Shown here: piece after piece, positions 8,448 to 16,600 of the stretch | Numbering within the stretch: position 1 is the stretch's first letter | How the letters are laid out: the number at the start of each line of letters is the position of its first letter | Source: Bacillus safensis FO-36b | GTDB taxonomy: Bacteria; Bacillota; Bacilli; Bacillales; Bacillaceae | Assembly: GCF_000691165.1 (NCBI RefSeq) | Contig: NZ_ASJD01000006.1 | Location: 121,766-185,765, forward strand | DNA length: 64,000 nt | Direction of reading: 5' to 3' | Position numbers and translations under genes: made by a program | The notes under the pieces: generated by a model | Told to the model about the DNA's origin: nothing | Database searches by the model: none | The model's input: only the letters and a program-made list of their open reading frames with translations

Positions 8448-9086
8448 TCATAAGAATAACTGATCTTTCGAGAAGCCTCTTACACGGAACTCTCTTTTCA
8501 TCGCCTCAGCCATTTCCACTTCACCCTCTGCCTCCAGCTTTTCAATGATGCGGTCATAATCCCTTTCGTGGCGATTTTGGCTTAATTTGAAAGCAGCCTG
8601 AACTTCATCAATGATGATCTTAAAACCTACAATGCCTTTCATTTGCTTCTCTAACAGTTCCTCAGACAACGTATCCCATAACACCGGCTGTTCTCTGTGA
8701 CTTTCGTATGTCTCCAGCATTGTGGTTAATTCCTTAACCAGTTCCGATTTTTCAAGCAGTTCCGCCTTTCCATAAACATGAACAGCCTGGTAATTCCATG
8801 TTGGTACTGCTTCTTTTTCATACCATGAAGAGGATATGTAGGCATGCGGCCCTTGAAAGATGACGAGCGTCTTCTCGCTCTCTTCAAACGTTTTCCACTG
8901 AGGATTCCCAATCGCCATATGCCCTGAGATCACATACGAATCGTCAACTTGATGAAAACTCAACGGAATATGTGTCGCAATGGGCTTTCCATTCGATGTC
9001 GTCACAACTGTTGCAAATGAATGAGATTGAATAAATGATTTGATTTTCTCCATATCTTTCACTTGAAAAAATGATGGAACATGCAT
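8448..9086 (-). CDS. paiB: FMN-binding split-barrel protein PaiB
   Basis: The 212-residue product belongs to the PaiB family (flavin-reductase-like split barrel, FMN-binding). Visible family motifs are FATVVTTSNGKPIATHIPLSF, GHMAIGNPQWK, FQGPHAYISSSWY and VPTWNYQAVHVYG. B. subtilis PaiB is linked to repression of sporulation and degradative-enzyme genes together with PaiA. The gene follows paiA with a 20-base gap and has RBS AAGGGGGAAGG. Confidence 0.9.
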   Translation of the reverse strand: MHVPSFFQVKDMEKIKSFIQSHSFATVVTTSNGKPIATHIPLSFHQVDDSYVISGHMAIGNPQWKTFEESEKTLVIFQGPHAYISSSWYEKEAVPTWNYQAVHVYGKAELLEKSELVKELTTMLETYESHREQPVLWDTLSEELLEKQMKGIVGFKIIIDEVQAAFKLSQNRHERDYDRIIEKLEAEGEVEMAEAMKREFRVRGFSKDQLFL

Positions 9087-9106
9087 GTACCCTTCCCCCT
9101 TTTTGA

Positions 9107-9625
9107 TCAGCTCAATGTTTTGGTCATAATGAAATCCATTTGCTCTTCGTCCCCCATGAGAAAGGCGTGCACCCCTGTTTGAACAAACCCAAGCTTTTGA
9201 TAGAAAGCGATGGCCGCTCTATTGTGCTCCCACACCCCAAGCCAAACATCCCGTTTATGATGATTTTTCGCAATTTCAATGGCTTGATCGATTAAATATT
9301 TGCCTAATCCTTGCTTTTGAAAGGATTGCTTGATATAAATTCTTTCAATCTCTAACGCGTCATCGCCCATCTCTTCTGATTGGGCATCATTCATATTGAT
9401 CTTTAAATAACCAGCTACTTCCCCATTCACTTGAACAAAATAAAACTGTGAAGAAGGGTGCTGTAATTCCTTTAACAGCTGGTTTAGGTGAAAAGCTGTC
9501 TTCACGTAAGCTTCGATATGTTCCACTTTGTTTTGATCCAGAAAGGTTTCTTTAAACGTATTGATCCCTATTTTCTGAAGCTCCTTTACATGTTGTACAT
9601 TGCACCGAATGAAATTGACGGTCAT
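9107..9625 (-). CDS. paiA: GNAT polyamine N-acetyltransferase PaiA
   Basis: The 172-residue GNAT enzyme carries the acetyl-CoA-binding motif QKQGLGKYLIDQAIEIA (about 100-117) and the C-terminal WEHNRAAIAFYQKLGF motif. B. subtilis PaiA acetylates spermidine and spermine, and the paiA-paiB pairing is conserved. The RBS AAGGAGGG lies 6-7 bases from the ATG. A MarR gene sits 21 bases upstream in the same orientation, so a three-gene unit is likely. Confidence 0.9.
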   Translation of the reverse strand: MTVNFIRCNVQHVKELQKIGINTFKETFLDQNKVEHIEAYVKTAFHLNQLLKELQHPSSQFYFVQVNGEVAGYLKINMNDAQSEEMGDDALEIERIYIKQSFQKQGLGKYLIDQAIEIAKNHHKRDVWLGVWEHNRAAIAFYQKLGFVQTGVHAFLMGDEEQMDFIMTKTLS

Positions 9626-9646
9626 AAAGTCGTCCCTCCTTATTAA

Positions 9647-10099
9647 TTAGTAGCTTCTCTTTATCCCTTTTTTCACATCTTCCCAGTCCTTTTCTATATT
9701 CTTTCGCACCCTTAGAAGATACTCATAAATCTGTTCCGCTTCTTCCTCAGAAAACCCACTGAGCGCCACTTGATTCGAATAATCATGTTCTCGTTTGATC
9801 ATTGGGTAGACCGTTTTCCCTTTTTCAGTTGGAAACAGCTTTTTGATTTTTTTATTCACACGATCATCTTTTTTCTCAATAAACCCATGCAGTTCTAGCT
9901 TTTTGATAGCCCGAGCCGCCGTAGTTCGATCCACCTTAATCATTTCCGCCAGCTTTTCCTGAATGATACCAGGCTCCTCACAAATACGCACAAGATACAA
10001 ATACTGCCCCTTCGTTAAATCGTATTCTTTAAATTCAATATTACTTATGGAATCAAGCGCACGAGCAATCACGCCGATCTCCCGCAAAATCTCTTTCAT
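9647..10099 (-). CDS. MarR-family transcriptional regulator
   Basis: The chosen ATG at 10099 gives 150 residues, with AAAGGAG 9 bases upstream; an extended frame of 158 residues would run through the RBS and operator. The winged-helix core is clear: LTKGQYLYLVRI, then the recognition segment IKVDRTTAARAIKKLELHGFIEKKDD and a PTEKGKTVYPMI wing. A perfect palindrome sits at the leader, so it probably represses itself and the downstream paiAB genes. Ligand unknown. Confidence 0.85.
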   Translation of the reverse strand: MKEILREIGVIARALDSISNIEFKEYDLTKGQYLYLVRICEEPGIIQEKLAEMIKVDRTTAARAIKKLELHGFIEKKDDRVNKKIKKLFPTEKGKTVYPMIKREHDYSNQVALSGFSEEEAEQIYEYLLRVRKNIEKDWEDVKKGIKRSY

Positions 10100-10114
10100 G
10101 TACCTCGTCTCCTT

Positions 10115-10175
10115 TTGTTGCATTTACAACAAACAACTAAAATCAGTATAACCAATTAATGTTGTATTTGCAATA
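10115..10175 (-). promoter_or_regulatory. MarR promoter with two operator-like palindromes
   Basis: Plus-strand TTGTTGCATTTACAACAA (10115-10132) is a perfect 6+6+6 palindrome between the promoter and the RBS. A related half-conserved copy, TTGTATTTGCAA, lies at 10162-10173. On the minus strand that second copy contains a TTGCAA -35, 17 bases from a TATACT -10. The layout fits autorepression; the binding protein is inferred. Confidence 0.6.
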
Positions 10176-10208
10176 AAAAACCCAACCTCCAATTGGAAGT
10201 GGGTTTTT
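10175..10208 (-). terminator. Terminator after the 27-residue peptide gene
   Basis: Stem AAAACCCA/TGGGTTTT around CCTCCAATTGGAAG. A T run follows on both strands. Confidence 0.65.
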
Positions 10209-10291
10209 TATTTATCACGCTTCTTTGATCCAAACACTCCAAACACGACGGCCAGTGCAACAATAATCGCTACCCATGTAGTGAAGCCCAT
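10208..10291 (-). CDS. 27-residue single-span membrane peptide
   Basis: The frame encodes MGFTTWVAIIVALAVVFGVF and then GSKKRDK. It is one hydrophobic helix with a positively charged C-terminal tail, the layout of small Bacillus membrane peptides. A GGTGATC element lies just upstream of the ATG and a terminator overlaps the stop. In the uninterrupted chromosome it would lie directly downstream of the groEL terminator. No homologue is recognised. Confidence 0.5.
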   Translation of the reverse strand: MGFTTWVAIIVALAVVFGVFGSKKRDK

Positions 10292-10442
10292 ATGATCACC
10301 GCTTTTCTTTTTAAAATACCGTATCGGGTAAAAACCCATGAAATCACTTACTCTTATTTTAACGATTGAAAAGCAGAAAAGGTTTCAATTCAGCAGCCCT
10401 GATACTTTTTATTGCATGTGATCAAATTCATGAAGACATAAC

Positions 10443-10470
10443 AAAAACCCCTATATTTCAAGGGGTTTTC
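10443..10470 (-). terminator. Original groESL terminator, displaced by the prophage
   Basis: On the minus strand AAAACCCCT/AGGGGTTTT flanks an 8-base loop and is followed by TTTTTG. It sits 8 bases beyond the attL copy of the groEL stop, exactly where the groEL terminator should lie, but is now about 41 kb from groEL. Confidence 0.8.
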
Positions 10471-10477
10471 GAGGGTG

Positions 10478-10495
10478 TTACATCATTCCGCCCAT
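10478..10495 (-). repeat. attL core (18-bp duplication of the groEL 3' end)
   Basis: TTACATCATTCCGCCCAT is identical to 51597-51614. On the minus strand it spells ATG GGC GGA ATG ATG TAA, the last five GroEL codons and stop. Flanking bases differ on both sides. Confidence 0.9.
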
Positions 10496-10768
10496 AATTC
10501 ACCCTGTTTTCGCGTGATTTCGGTCTCTTTCATTCAAGGGTTTCAGTGATAAAAAACAACAATGACAAAACAAGAAAACATCGCACTTTTTCGTAGTCGG
10601 GTGGGGTTTTCGTTATTTTCGTGTTATTTTTAAAAAAATAACAAAAAAGAACTGTCTTGAGAAAGACAGTCTCAATTGTGAGTAATATAAGAAGTTAATC
10701 ATTGAAATATACGAATTTTTTAATCCCGTTTCCGCGGGTAAACCGTATACTCTAATTATACACCACAT
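10496..10768. other. Prophage left-end non-coding region
   Basis: No convincing gene is seen. The AT-rich stretch holds several GTTTTCG repeats that could be integrase arm sites (inferred) and a minus-strand terminator-like hairpin at 10641-10671. Confidence 0.5.
10641..10671 (-). terminator. Terminator at the left edge of the prophage
   Basis: Stem ACTGTCTT/AAAGACAGT followed on the minus strand by TTCTTTTTTG. It would stop leftward phage transcription before attL. Confidence 0.65.
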
Positions 10769-10798
10769 TTAGACACCGAACAAATATTCGGTTATAAT
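10769..10798 (+). promoter_or_regulatory. LexA-controlled promoter of yolD
   Basis: TTAGAC (-35, 10769-10774) and TATAAT (-10, 10793-10798) are 18 bases apart. Between them lies CGAACAAATATTCG (10777-10790), a good match to the B. subtilis LexA/DinR box CGAAC-N4-GTTCG with one changed base. SOS induction is the likely control. Confidence 0.75.
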
Positions 10799-10817
10799 CT
10801 CTAATGAGGTGTATGAA

Positions 10818-11153
10818 ATGTGGAATGAGGAAAAAGATCAAAATCGCTGGAAGATGAAATTCATCTTGCCAGAACATAACGAGGCTTTAAGACAGCTGCA
10901 TCTTGCGAAACATAAGATTGAACAGCCGGTTCTAAGTCCGGAGCAATTAGAAGAATTTGAATACACCATCGCAACCGCAATGAGTGAGGACATGCCCCTC
11001 AATTTTGAGTTATTCGATAATGGGTTTGTCAGAGAAATTTCGGGACGGGTTGTATACGTGGACCACATAAAGAAACTGTTTCATGTAAAAGATAGCCGTT
11101 CTGATACAAATTTAATAAAATTTGCAAATATACTTAATGTAAAAACACTTTAA
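10818..11153 (+). CDS. YolD-like protein
   Basis: The 111-residue product starts at the ATG 6 bases after GAGGTG; an earlier GTG would lie inside the RBS. The sequence MWNEEKDQNRWKMKFILPEH...GFVREISGRVVYVDHIKKLFHV matches the YolD-like family, usually co-transcribed with the Y-family polymerase UvrX/YqjW and DinR-controlled. Here the LexA box is present but no polymerase gene follows. Confidence 0.75.
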   Translation: MWNEEKDQNRWKMKFILPEHNEALRQLHLAKHKIEQPVLSPEQLEEFEYTIATAMSEDMPLNFELFDNGFVREISGRVVYVDHIKKLFHVKDSRSDTNLIKFANILNVKTL

Positions 11154-11180
11154 ATAAAAAGGCCGTCCTTCTAGGCGGCC
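11154..11180. terminator. Terminator between yolD and the small membrane gene
   Basis: GC-rich stem GGCCGTCC/GGCGGCC. The T run lies on the minus-strand side, so it mainly serves the leftward genes. Confidence 0.65.
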
Positions 11181-11188
11181 AATAACTT

Positions 11189-11323
11189 TCATTTGTTAAT
11201 GTTTTTCTTTAAATCCTCAATTTCATTTTTGAGGATTTTATTTTCTTTCTTTATTTTTGAGACCTCAACGACTGTAAATAACAAAGTTGCAACTATAAGT
11301 AAAATCAAAATATACTCAAACAT
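11189..11323 (-). CDS. 44-residue membrane/coiled-coil protein
   Basis: The start at 11323 (MFEYILILLIVATLLFTVVEV) directly follows the stop of the upstream gene with a one-base gap, suggesting coupled translation. One membrane helix (3-20) is followed by a charged amphipathic helix rich in K, E, I and L (KIKKENKILKNEIEDLKK). The FEYILILLIVATLLF layout recalls small phage-encoded holin-like or immunity peptides; no family is recognised. Confidence 0.5.
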   Translation of the reverse strand: MFEYILILLIVATLLFTVVEVSKIKKENKILKNEIEDLKKNINK

Positions 11324-11324
11324 G

Positions 11325-11789
11325 TTAAATATCCATATAGTAGTCATCAAAGCCAAATGTTGCTGCAATTCCGATAACCGGAACAAGTGCTGCTCTGAAA
11401 CCCCATCTGTGTTTTTTATAAGTTGATTTCGTTAACTGCTTGCGCTTGTAAAGTTGATTGGCGATATAGCGACCAGCAGCATATCCACTCCCCACAATTG
11501 CGGTCATCCCAGTAATTATACCGATCACAACAAGTATAGGATTATGTACTGTGGCTTTATCTTCTTTGTCGAAAAGACTGTCGATTTTAAAGATTTCATT
11601 GTCAGTTAGGCCAAGATCTAACGCGCCTTGATATAATTCAGGATCGTTTTTAGTAAATGATTCAGACTGTGTTTTTTGTTCATATTGTGGCTGATTAGCT
11701 TTTGCATCTGCAAACTCTCCAAGAGTACAGGAGATACCCAACACAGCTACAATGGATAAAGAAATTCTTGTTATCCATTTTTTATTCAA
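11325..11789 (-). CDS. Secreted or membrane-inserting protein, bacteriocin/holin-like layout
   Basis: The start is TTG at 11789, 5 bases after GGGGAGGG, giving 154 residues. An N-terminal signal sequence (NKKWITRISLSIVAVLGISCTLGEFADAKA) is followed by a polar segment. Next comes a Gly/Ile-rich hydrophobic stretch (NPILVVIGIITGMTAIVGSGYAAG) and a second hydrophobic segment (GFRAALVPVIGIAATFGF) separated by a very basic loop. It is not recognised. It lies outside the lysis operon terminator with its own small partner, so a lysogeny-expressed product is possible. Confidence 0.5.
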   Translation of the reverse strand: MNKKWITRISLSIVAVLGISCTLGEFADAKANQPQYEQKTQSESFTKNDPELYQGALDLGLTDNEIFKIDSLFDKEDKATVHNPILVVIGIITGMTAIVGSGYAAGRYIANQLYKRKQLTKSTYKKHRWGFRAALVPVIGIAATFGFDDYYMDI

Positions 11790-11911
11790 ATTAAACCCTC
11801 CCCTTTGTAAATCCCAAATTAAGCATAACTTAAAATATACAGTAATTTCCATAGTTACAAATAACCGAATGTCAAATGGTGTATTAGTAGTAAAGTATGT
11901 AATTTAAGACA

Positions 11912-11947
11912 AATAAAAAAGCCCCTTTCCTTAATGGATGGGGGCTT
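11912..11947 (-). terminator. Terminator of the late operon
   Basis: Stem AAGCCCC/GGGGCTT with following TTTTTTATTT, about 25 bases after the amidase stop. Confidence 0.8.
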
Positions 11948-11972
11948 TGCTTGGTTTCCTATAGACATACGA

Positions 11973-12788
11973 CTATAGATTTTTATTTAATAGCTTTTCG
12001 AGAGTGGCTTTTGTCTTCGGTCCATATATGCCGTCAGTAGCAAGCCCATGCATGAGCTGGAACCGCTTGACCGCATTCGCCGTTTTTGGGCCATAATAGC
12101 CATCAATACCGTTGTTTTTCGCGCCCTTATCAGGATAGAAGAAAAGAGCGGCTAGGGCTTCCTGTACGGCTTTTACGCCTGCACCTTTCGTTAATGGCTT
12201 GGTTACTTTTAAAATGCCAGAAGGCAGGTTGTATGTCTTTTTAGCAGGCTTGGAAGCTGGTTTTTTGGATGGTGCTGGTGATGCCTTCGTTGGTTTTGTA
12301 ATTGTTTGCTTTACTGTACCAGCTAAAACCGCCTTATAATCAAAGACAGGACACGCTTTCCAAGAATAGCCCGGAAACTCATTATGACCTCTTGTTCTTT
12401 TGTAGTTCGGCATATCTTTCTTCAATGCCGTTACTAAAGCTCTGAAACTCGCTTCCTGTGCTGCTGTCGGCTTTTCACTTCTGAAATCACCCACAAGACA
12501 AATGCCGATCGCAAAGCGGTTTGAATTACCTACATGATAGGATTTGATTCCTAGATCATGATTCCATTCAATTGTTCCGTCTTTGAGAATGACAAAATGA
12601 TAAGCTACACCCGGCCAACCATTAGTGCCTACATGATAGTTTGCAAAAGCTGCGCTGTTTCCCGATGTTGTTAAGCTATGATGTACCGCGATGTCCGTTT
12701 TTGCATTGACACCCACATTTGAATAGCTCCCGTTTCTTTTTGTTTTTCCTCGAAGATCAACAAGCTTGCTTAATTGTCTAAAATTCAT
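11973..12788 (-). CDS. N-acetylmuramoyl-L-alanine amidase endolysin
   Basis: The ATG at 12788 (RBS GGGGAG) gives 271 residues. An Amidase_2 catalytic domain (about 20-150) carries the zinc-site pattern AVHHSL ... RGHNEF ... ACPVFD and the YHFVILKDGTIEW core. A Pro/Lys/Ala linker (about 160-185) leads to a C-terminal peptidoglycan-binding domain (KGAGVKAVQEAL ... GIDGYYGPKTANAVKRFQ). This is the XlyA/BlyA-type phage lysin. It follows the XhlA-XhlB pair, completing the lysis cassette. Confidence 0.92.
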   Translation of the reverse strand: MNFRQLSKLVDLRGKTKRNGSYSNVGVNAKTDIAVHHSLTTSGNSAAFANYHVGTNGWPGVAYHFVILKDGTIEWNHDLGIKSYHVGNSNRFAIGICLVGDFRSEKPTAAQEASFRALVTALKKDMPNYKRTRGHNEFPGYSWKACPVFDYKAVLAGTVKQTITKPTKASPAPSKKPASKPAKKTYNLPSGILKVTKPLTKGAGVKAVQEALAALFFYPDKGAKNNGIDGYYGPKTANAVKRFQLMHGLATDGIYGPKTKATLEKLLNKNL

Positions 12789-12843
12789 TTGCGTTCTCCC
12801 CATTCGTTTAATGGAATTTAAAAAAGCCACCCGAAGGCAGCTT

Positions 12844-13107
12844 CTATTTTGTTAATCCTTTTTGTTTTAGGATTTCTTTCTGCTTCTGTCCTTTAGGTGT
12901 CACATAGTTGTTCTTAAACCATGTGATTAGCGTCATAATCGTTGTAAAGATTGTGGAGCCAGCAACATATAAAACGTTGGCTAAATTATTCACAGACTCT
13001 TCATCCAATGGTAAAGGCGTTTTACCGAACATAACTAAAAACTGATTGATCAAAGCAACTAAAAGAAGCACTGTTCTTATCACAGTGCCTTTGTCTAAAT
13101 TCTTCAT
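12844..13107 (-). CDS. Holin, XhlB/SPP1 family
   Basis: An 87-residue start at 13107 is chosen because GGGGAA lies at good distance from this ATG; an in-frame TTG two codons earlier is possible. Two membrane segments (about 10-28 and 42-62) flank [12 protein letters not shown], and the C-terminus is Lys-rich. This is the XhlB/SPP1-type holin pattern, and it lies between XhlA and the amidase as in PBSX. Confidence 0.85.
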   Translation of the reverse strand: MKNLDKGTVIRTVLLLVALINQFLVMFGKTPLPLDEESVNNLANVLYVAGSTIFTTIMTLITWFKNNYVTPKGQKQKEILKQKGLTK

Positions 13108-13126
13108 ATTCAATTCCCCATTTCAT

Positions 13127-13405
13127 TTATTTTTGTAAGAATGTGAATGCAAGGGCAATCACACCACCAATTACACCCGTAATAACAGCTGTTATCATTG
13201 CACCTGTGATTGTCCTTTTAATCCATGTCGTGTTTTCTTCAATTTTGTTTAGCTTCTGATCAAGACTTATAATTTGCTGATCGTGTCGGTCATACCCTCT
13301 TTCAAGTACAGAAACACGCTGCTCCAAAGCTTTTTGACTGGTCTTTAATTCCGATACATCTTTTTGAATTATGTTCACATCGTTAACCTCCGTCATTCCT
13401 GACAT
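13127..13405 (-). CDS. XhlA-like haemolysin/lysis protein
   Basis: The 92-residue product has an N-terminal coiled coil (about 5-60; KDVSELKTSQKALEQRVSVLERG) and a single C-terminal membrane helix (TGAMITAVITGVIGGVIALAFTF). This is the XhlA layout. In PBSX XhlA acts with XhlB and the amidase in host lysis. Confidence 0.85.
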   Translation of the reverse strand: MSGMTEVNDVNIIQKDVSELKTSQKALEQRVSVLERGYDRHDQQIISLDQKLNKIEENTTWIKRTITGAMITAVITGVIGGVIALAFTFLQK

Positions 13406-13469
13406 CAGTAAGCCCCCCTAGTCCTATTTCAAGTTCCTCACCTCCTTAAAGAAGGCAAAATAAAAACGC

Positions 13470-13670
13470 CTATTCAGCGTGGTTTGAATTGTCTTGTTTT
13501 AATTTAAGTAATTCCTCTTTCAGCTGCTTGTTTTCATTGTCGCAAACTGTAAATTGTGCCCTTGCTTCCGCCAGTTCTAAATGCGCTTTTGTTAGCTGCT
13601 CCGATAAAGCCATTGCTTTATAAAAAAACAACTCTTCTTTTTCTGTAAGTTGTTGTTGTTTTTGTTCCAT
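13470..13670 (-). CDS. 66-residue coiled-coil protein
   Basis: The ATG lies 4 bases beyond the stop of the tail-tip gene, with GGGGAA overlapping that stop, so coupling is likely. The whole protein is a charged helix (KEELFFYKAMALSEQLTKAHLELAEARAQF ... NKQLKEELLKLKQD). Small proteins of this kind are often found between tail fibre and holin genes. Function unknown. Confidence 0.65.
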   Translation of the reverse strand: MEQKQQQLTEKEELFFYKAMALSEQLTKAHLELAEARAQFTVCDNENKQLKEELLKLKQDNSNHAE

Positions 13671-13671
13671 C

Positions 13672-16600
13672 TCAATTCCCCATTTCTTTTATTTGATTTT
13701 CTAAGACATACACCTTATCTTTTAATTCCTTAACTATTGGAATTAATAATGCATACAATCGGTCATACATAACGCCTTCGATTTGCCTTTCTCCGTTCTC
13801 GTCTGGATCACTCCAGAAAAGATATTCTTTCAATCCCGCTTCGTAAAGATCCTCGGCTATTAAACCCGGAACTCTTTCAAGATATGGTCTATCTCCATCA
13901 TCTGAACCGTTTGACTCAAGTATTTCTGCATATGATTCCGCAACTTGTTTATCAAACCATGTTTTAGGTTTCAACTTCAAGATATTTTGCAGCTTGTCGT
14001 CAGGGTATTCCTCGATGTTTATTTTGTACTTTTTCGATGAAACAACACGGCCCAAAGTTCCGTATTGTGTTATATATACATTTGCCGACCCTGTGTACAT
14101 TCTAAAGTATATATCTTCTGACCAGACACGCTTTCCTGTGTTATCCCTTCCGAGAAATAATGATCCGTTCCATCCCCCTCCATCCAAAGAAATTCCACCA
14201 TCTTTTTCTGCCTGCCCTTTTATTGAAACGCGACCATTGTAAGCAGATATATTGATTCCTTTGTCACCGTATATATCAGTTCTTATTCGGCCATTCATCC
14301 AAAGGTATCCCTCTGCAAATAAACTTATATCCTCGTCTGCTGACAATGAAGCATATTGTTTTACTGAAACACTATAAGATTTTAATGAAGCCACATGCCC
14401 CGTTTTTAATCCATTAAATGCAAAACTTGGTTCTCCACGATTTAATTCAACACTAACCTTGAAGACCACTTCATCATTTTGTGAGAAGATCATATGAGTA
14501 CCACTACTACCCACGCCTAAATCATTAGGAACCCCTGGATTAGTCTCTATTCTTAACTTATGAGAAATGTTTTCATTTCTAGGGTTCGCTGCTGCAAATA
14601 AATTGATTCCACCTCTTTTTATATCAACGGTACTAATCGGTTCTTGCGTCTCATTTTCACCAATTCTATTTCCATATTCTTGTGAAATCAGGCCTGATTG
14701 GATTGTGAGTTTCTCATATCTTTTAACAGTGACATCATATATAGTTTTTCTGTATTGATAAATTTTATCGGCTTCAATGAAGGATTCAAATGCAGTTGAC
14801 CCCGAAATAGGTTCAATCCTTGCCCCTCTAATAAGTGAACCCTCTATCGTGATCCCTTTAATCGTGCCAGCTGTGATTTTGTCCGCAGATAGATTGGCTA
14901 TTTTGGCATTTGTAATGGCACCATCTGTGATGTGCGCTGTGTCAATTATCGCTGTGCCTAAATGTGCTTTTTGGATTGCGGCGTTTGCAATTGCAGCTGA
15001 TCCTATCGCCGCATTAGATATGTGCGCTGAATTAATAGCAGCATCATTGATATGCAACGATGTTATTGAGTTTTCAGTAAGCATTACATCGTAAGGACTG
15101 GCAGACCATTCTTTTGTAGATTCACCCATTCGTAATTGACATTTTCTAACGACAAACGAACCTTCATCTGTTGTGTTTTCTGTTCGAGCCCCGAACATCA
15201 TATAATAATTGTTTGCGGTGTCACCTGTGTAAATAAAAGTAAAATTCAGTTTCACAAATTCATCTGAGGGTAAATCAGAGACATCGCTGAATGGCGTTTC
15301 GATTATTTGACTTTTAAAAGTAGTAGGTGTGTTGTAATAACGGAAATTCAAATAATTAAAATTCTTTAAACTTCCTCGCTTAACTTCTATTGAGAAAGTA
15401 TACGTTTCCCCATTAATAAGTTTTAATGACTTGCGATTATTCGTCACTAACCCGTAAAGTGTATTGTTCATGTTCTTTTTCGTTATAGTAACTTCATTGT
15501 ACTCTTGTTCATTTACAGTTATTTCAGCAGAGTTTAATCCAGTTATGTCACTTGATCTTAAAAGAGAACCCGGAAGGATATTGGAATTCTGAATATCCGT
15601 ATACAGTTTGTCCGCTGTAACTGATAGAGCTGCCAGTTTATCTGCTGTGACAGCACCAAACATGATGTCGTCATTAAGAACTCTTACCGTCTTCGCCTCA
15701 TATTCACTAGACCAGTCACTGGCTGTGCCATGTGTGTTTATCGCACGCAAGCGGTAATACCATACTTGATCAACATCCACACCGTCTTGGTGGTGCCAGC
15801 CTCCTGTTTTCCCGCGGAAAATAAGTTGTGCGGCTGTTGGCGTAAATCCTTTATTTTGCGATGCATACACTTCATATGCTGCAATGTATGAACTAGGGTT
15901 GTAATCCCAAGTAAGAGATACCGTTTTGAACAAACCTTCTGCTTTGATATTTGATGGACGGGGTGGCTTTGTATTCGGAAAACTGCCATCCGTCACGTTG
16001 CCCGCTTCCGGTTTTCTTTCCCAGGTACCACGATTGCTATCAATTATCTTTTGCAACTGCTTTACTCGGTCATCACCCTGTAAGACTGACAAGAACTGTC
16101 CTATCTCAACGACACACGTATTTTCAGGATCGGTGATATCATATTCCATTGAGATAATGCGCTGTGATGTTTCAATCGGAATAGCAAAATTACGGTCAAT
16201 AGCGATGGTTGTATCTCCAAGATCGACATGCTCATGCTCATACCCCTCAACACCTTCAAGCAGCTTCACTGATAGCTCATAATTGACCTCTGTTTTTGAT
16301 GCCACAGTGAGTAAATGATTGTAAGTTGCTTTCAACAATTCTTCGGGATCTTCAATATCTTCATCGCTGAAAATATCTTCTCTGTGGATCAATTCCCCAT
16401 TTTTTAAGCGGCCGTATTTTTGTAATAGAGCAGGATCACCTACCCACTCTTGCCCCTTTGGTTTGTCTACTGGATCACCATTAGATTTTTTCCACTCAAC
16501 ATCTGCGAAGTCGATGAAACGAGAATAACCTCCCGTCTCTTCCCCGTCTTCGTCAGTCGTCTGTAATGAAGCACCATAACCATACAAAGCGGTCTTCGGA

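Noticed and set aside
10443..10470. Hairpin as a phage terminator
   Set aside because: It lies outside the prophage, beyond the groEL stop duplicated in attL, and is best explained as the original groESL terminator.
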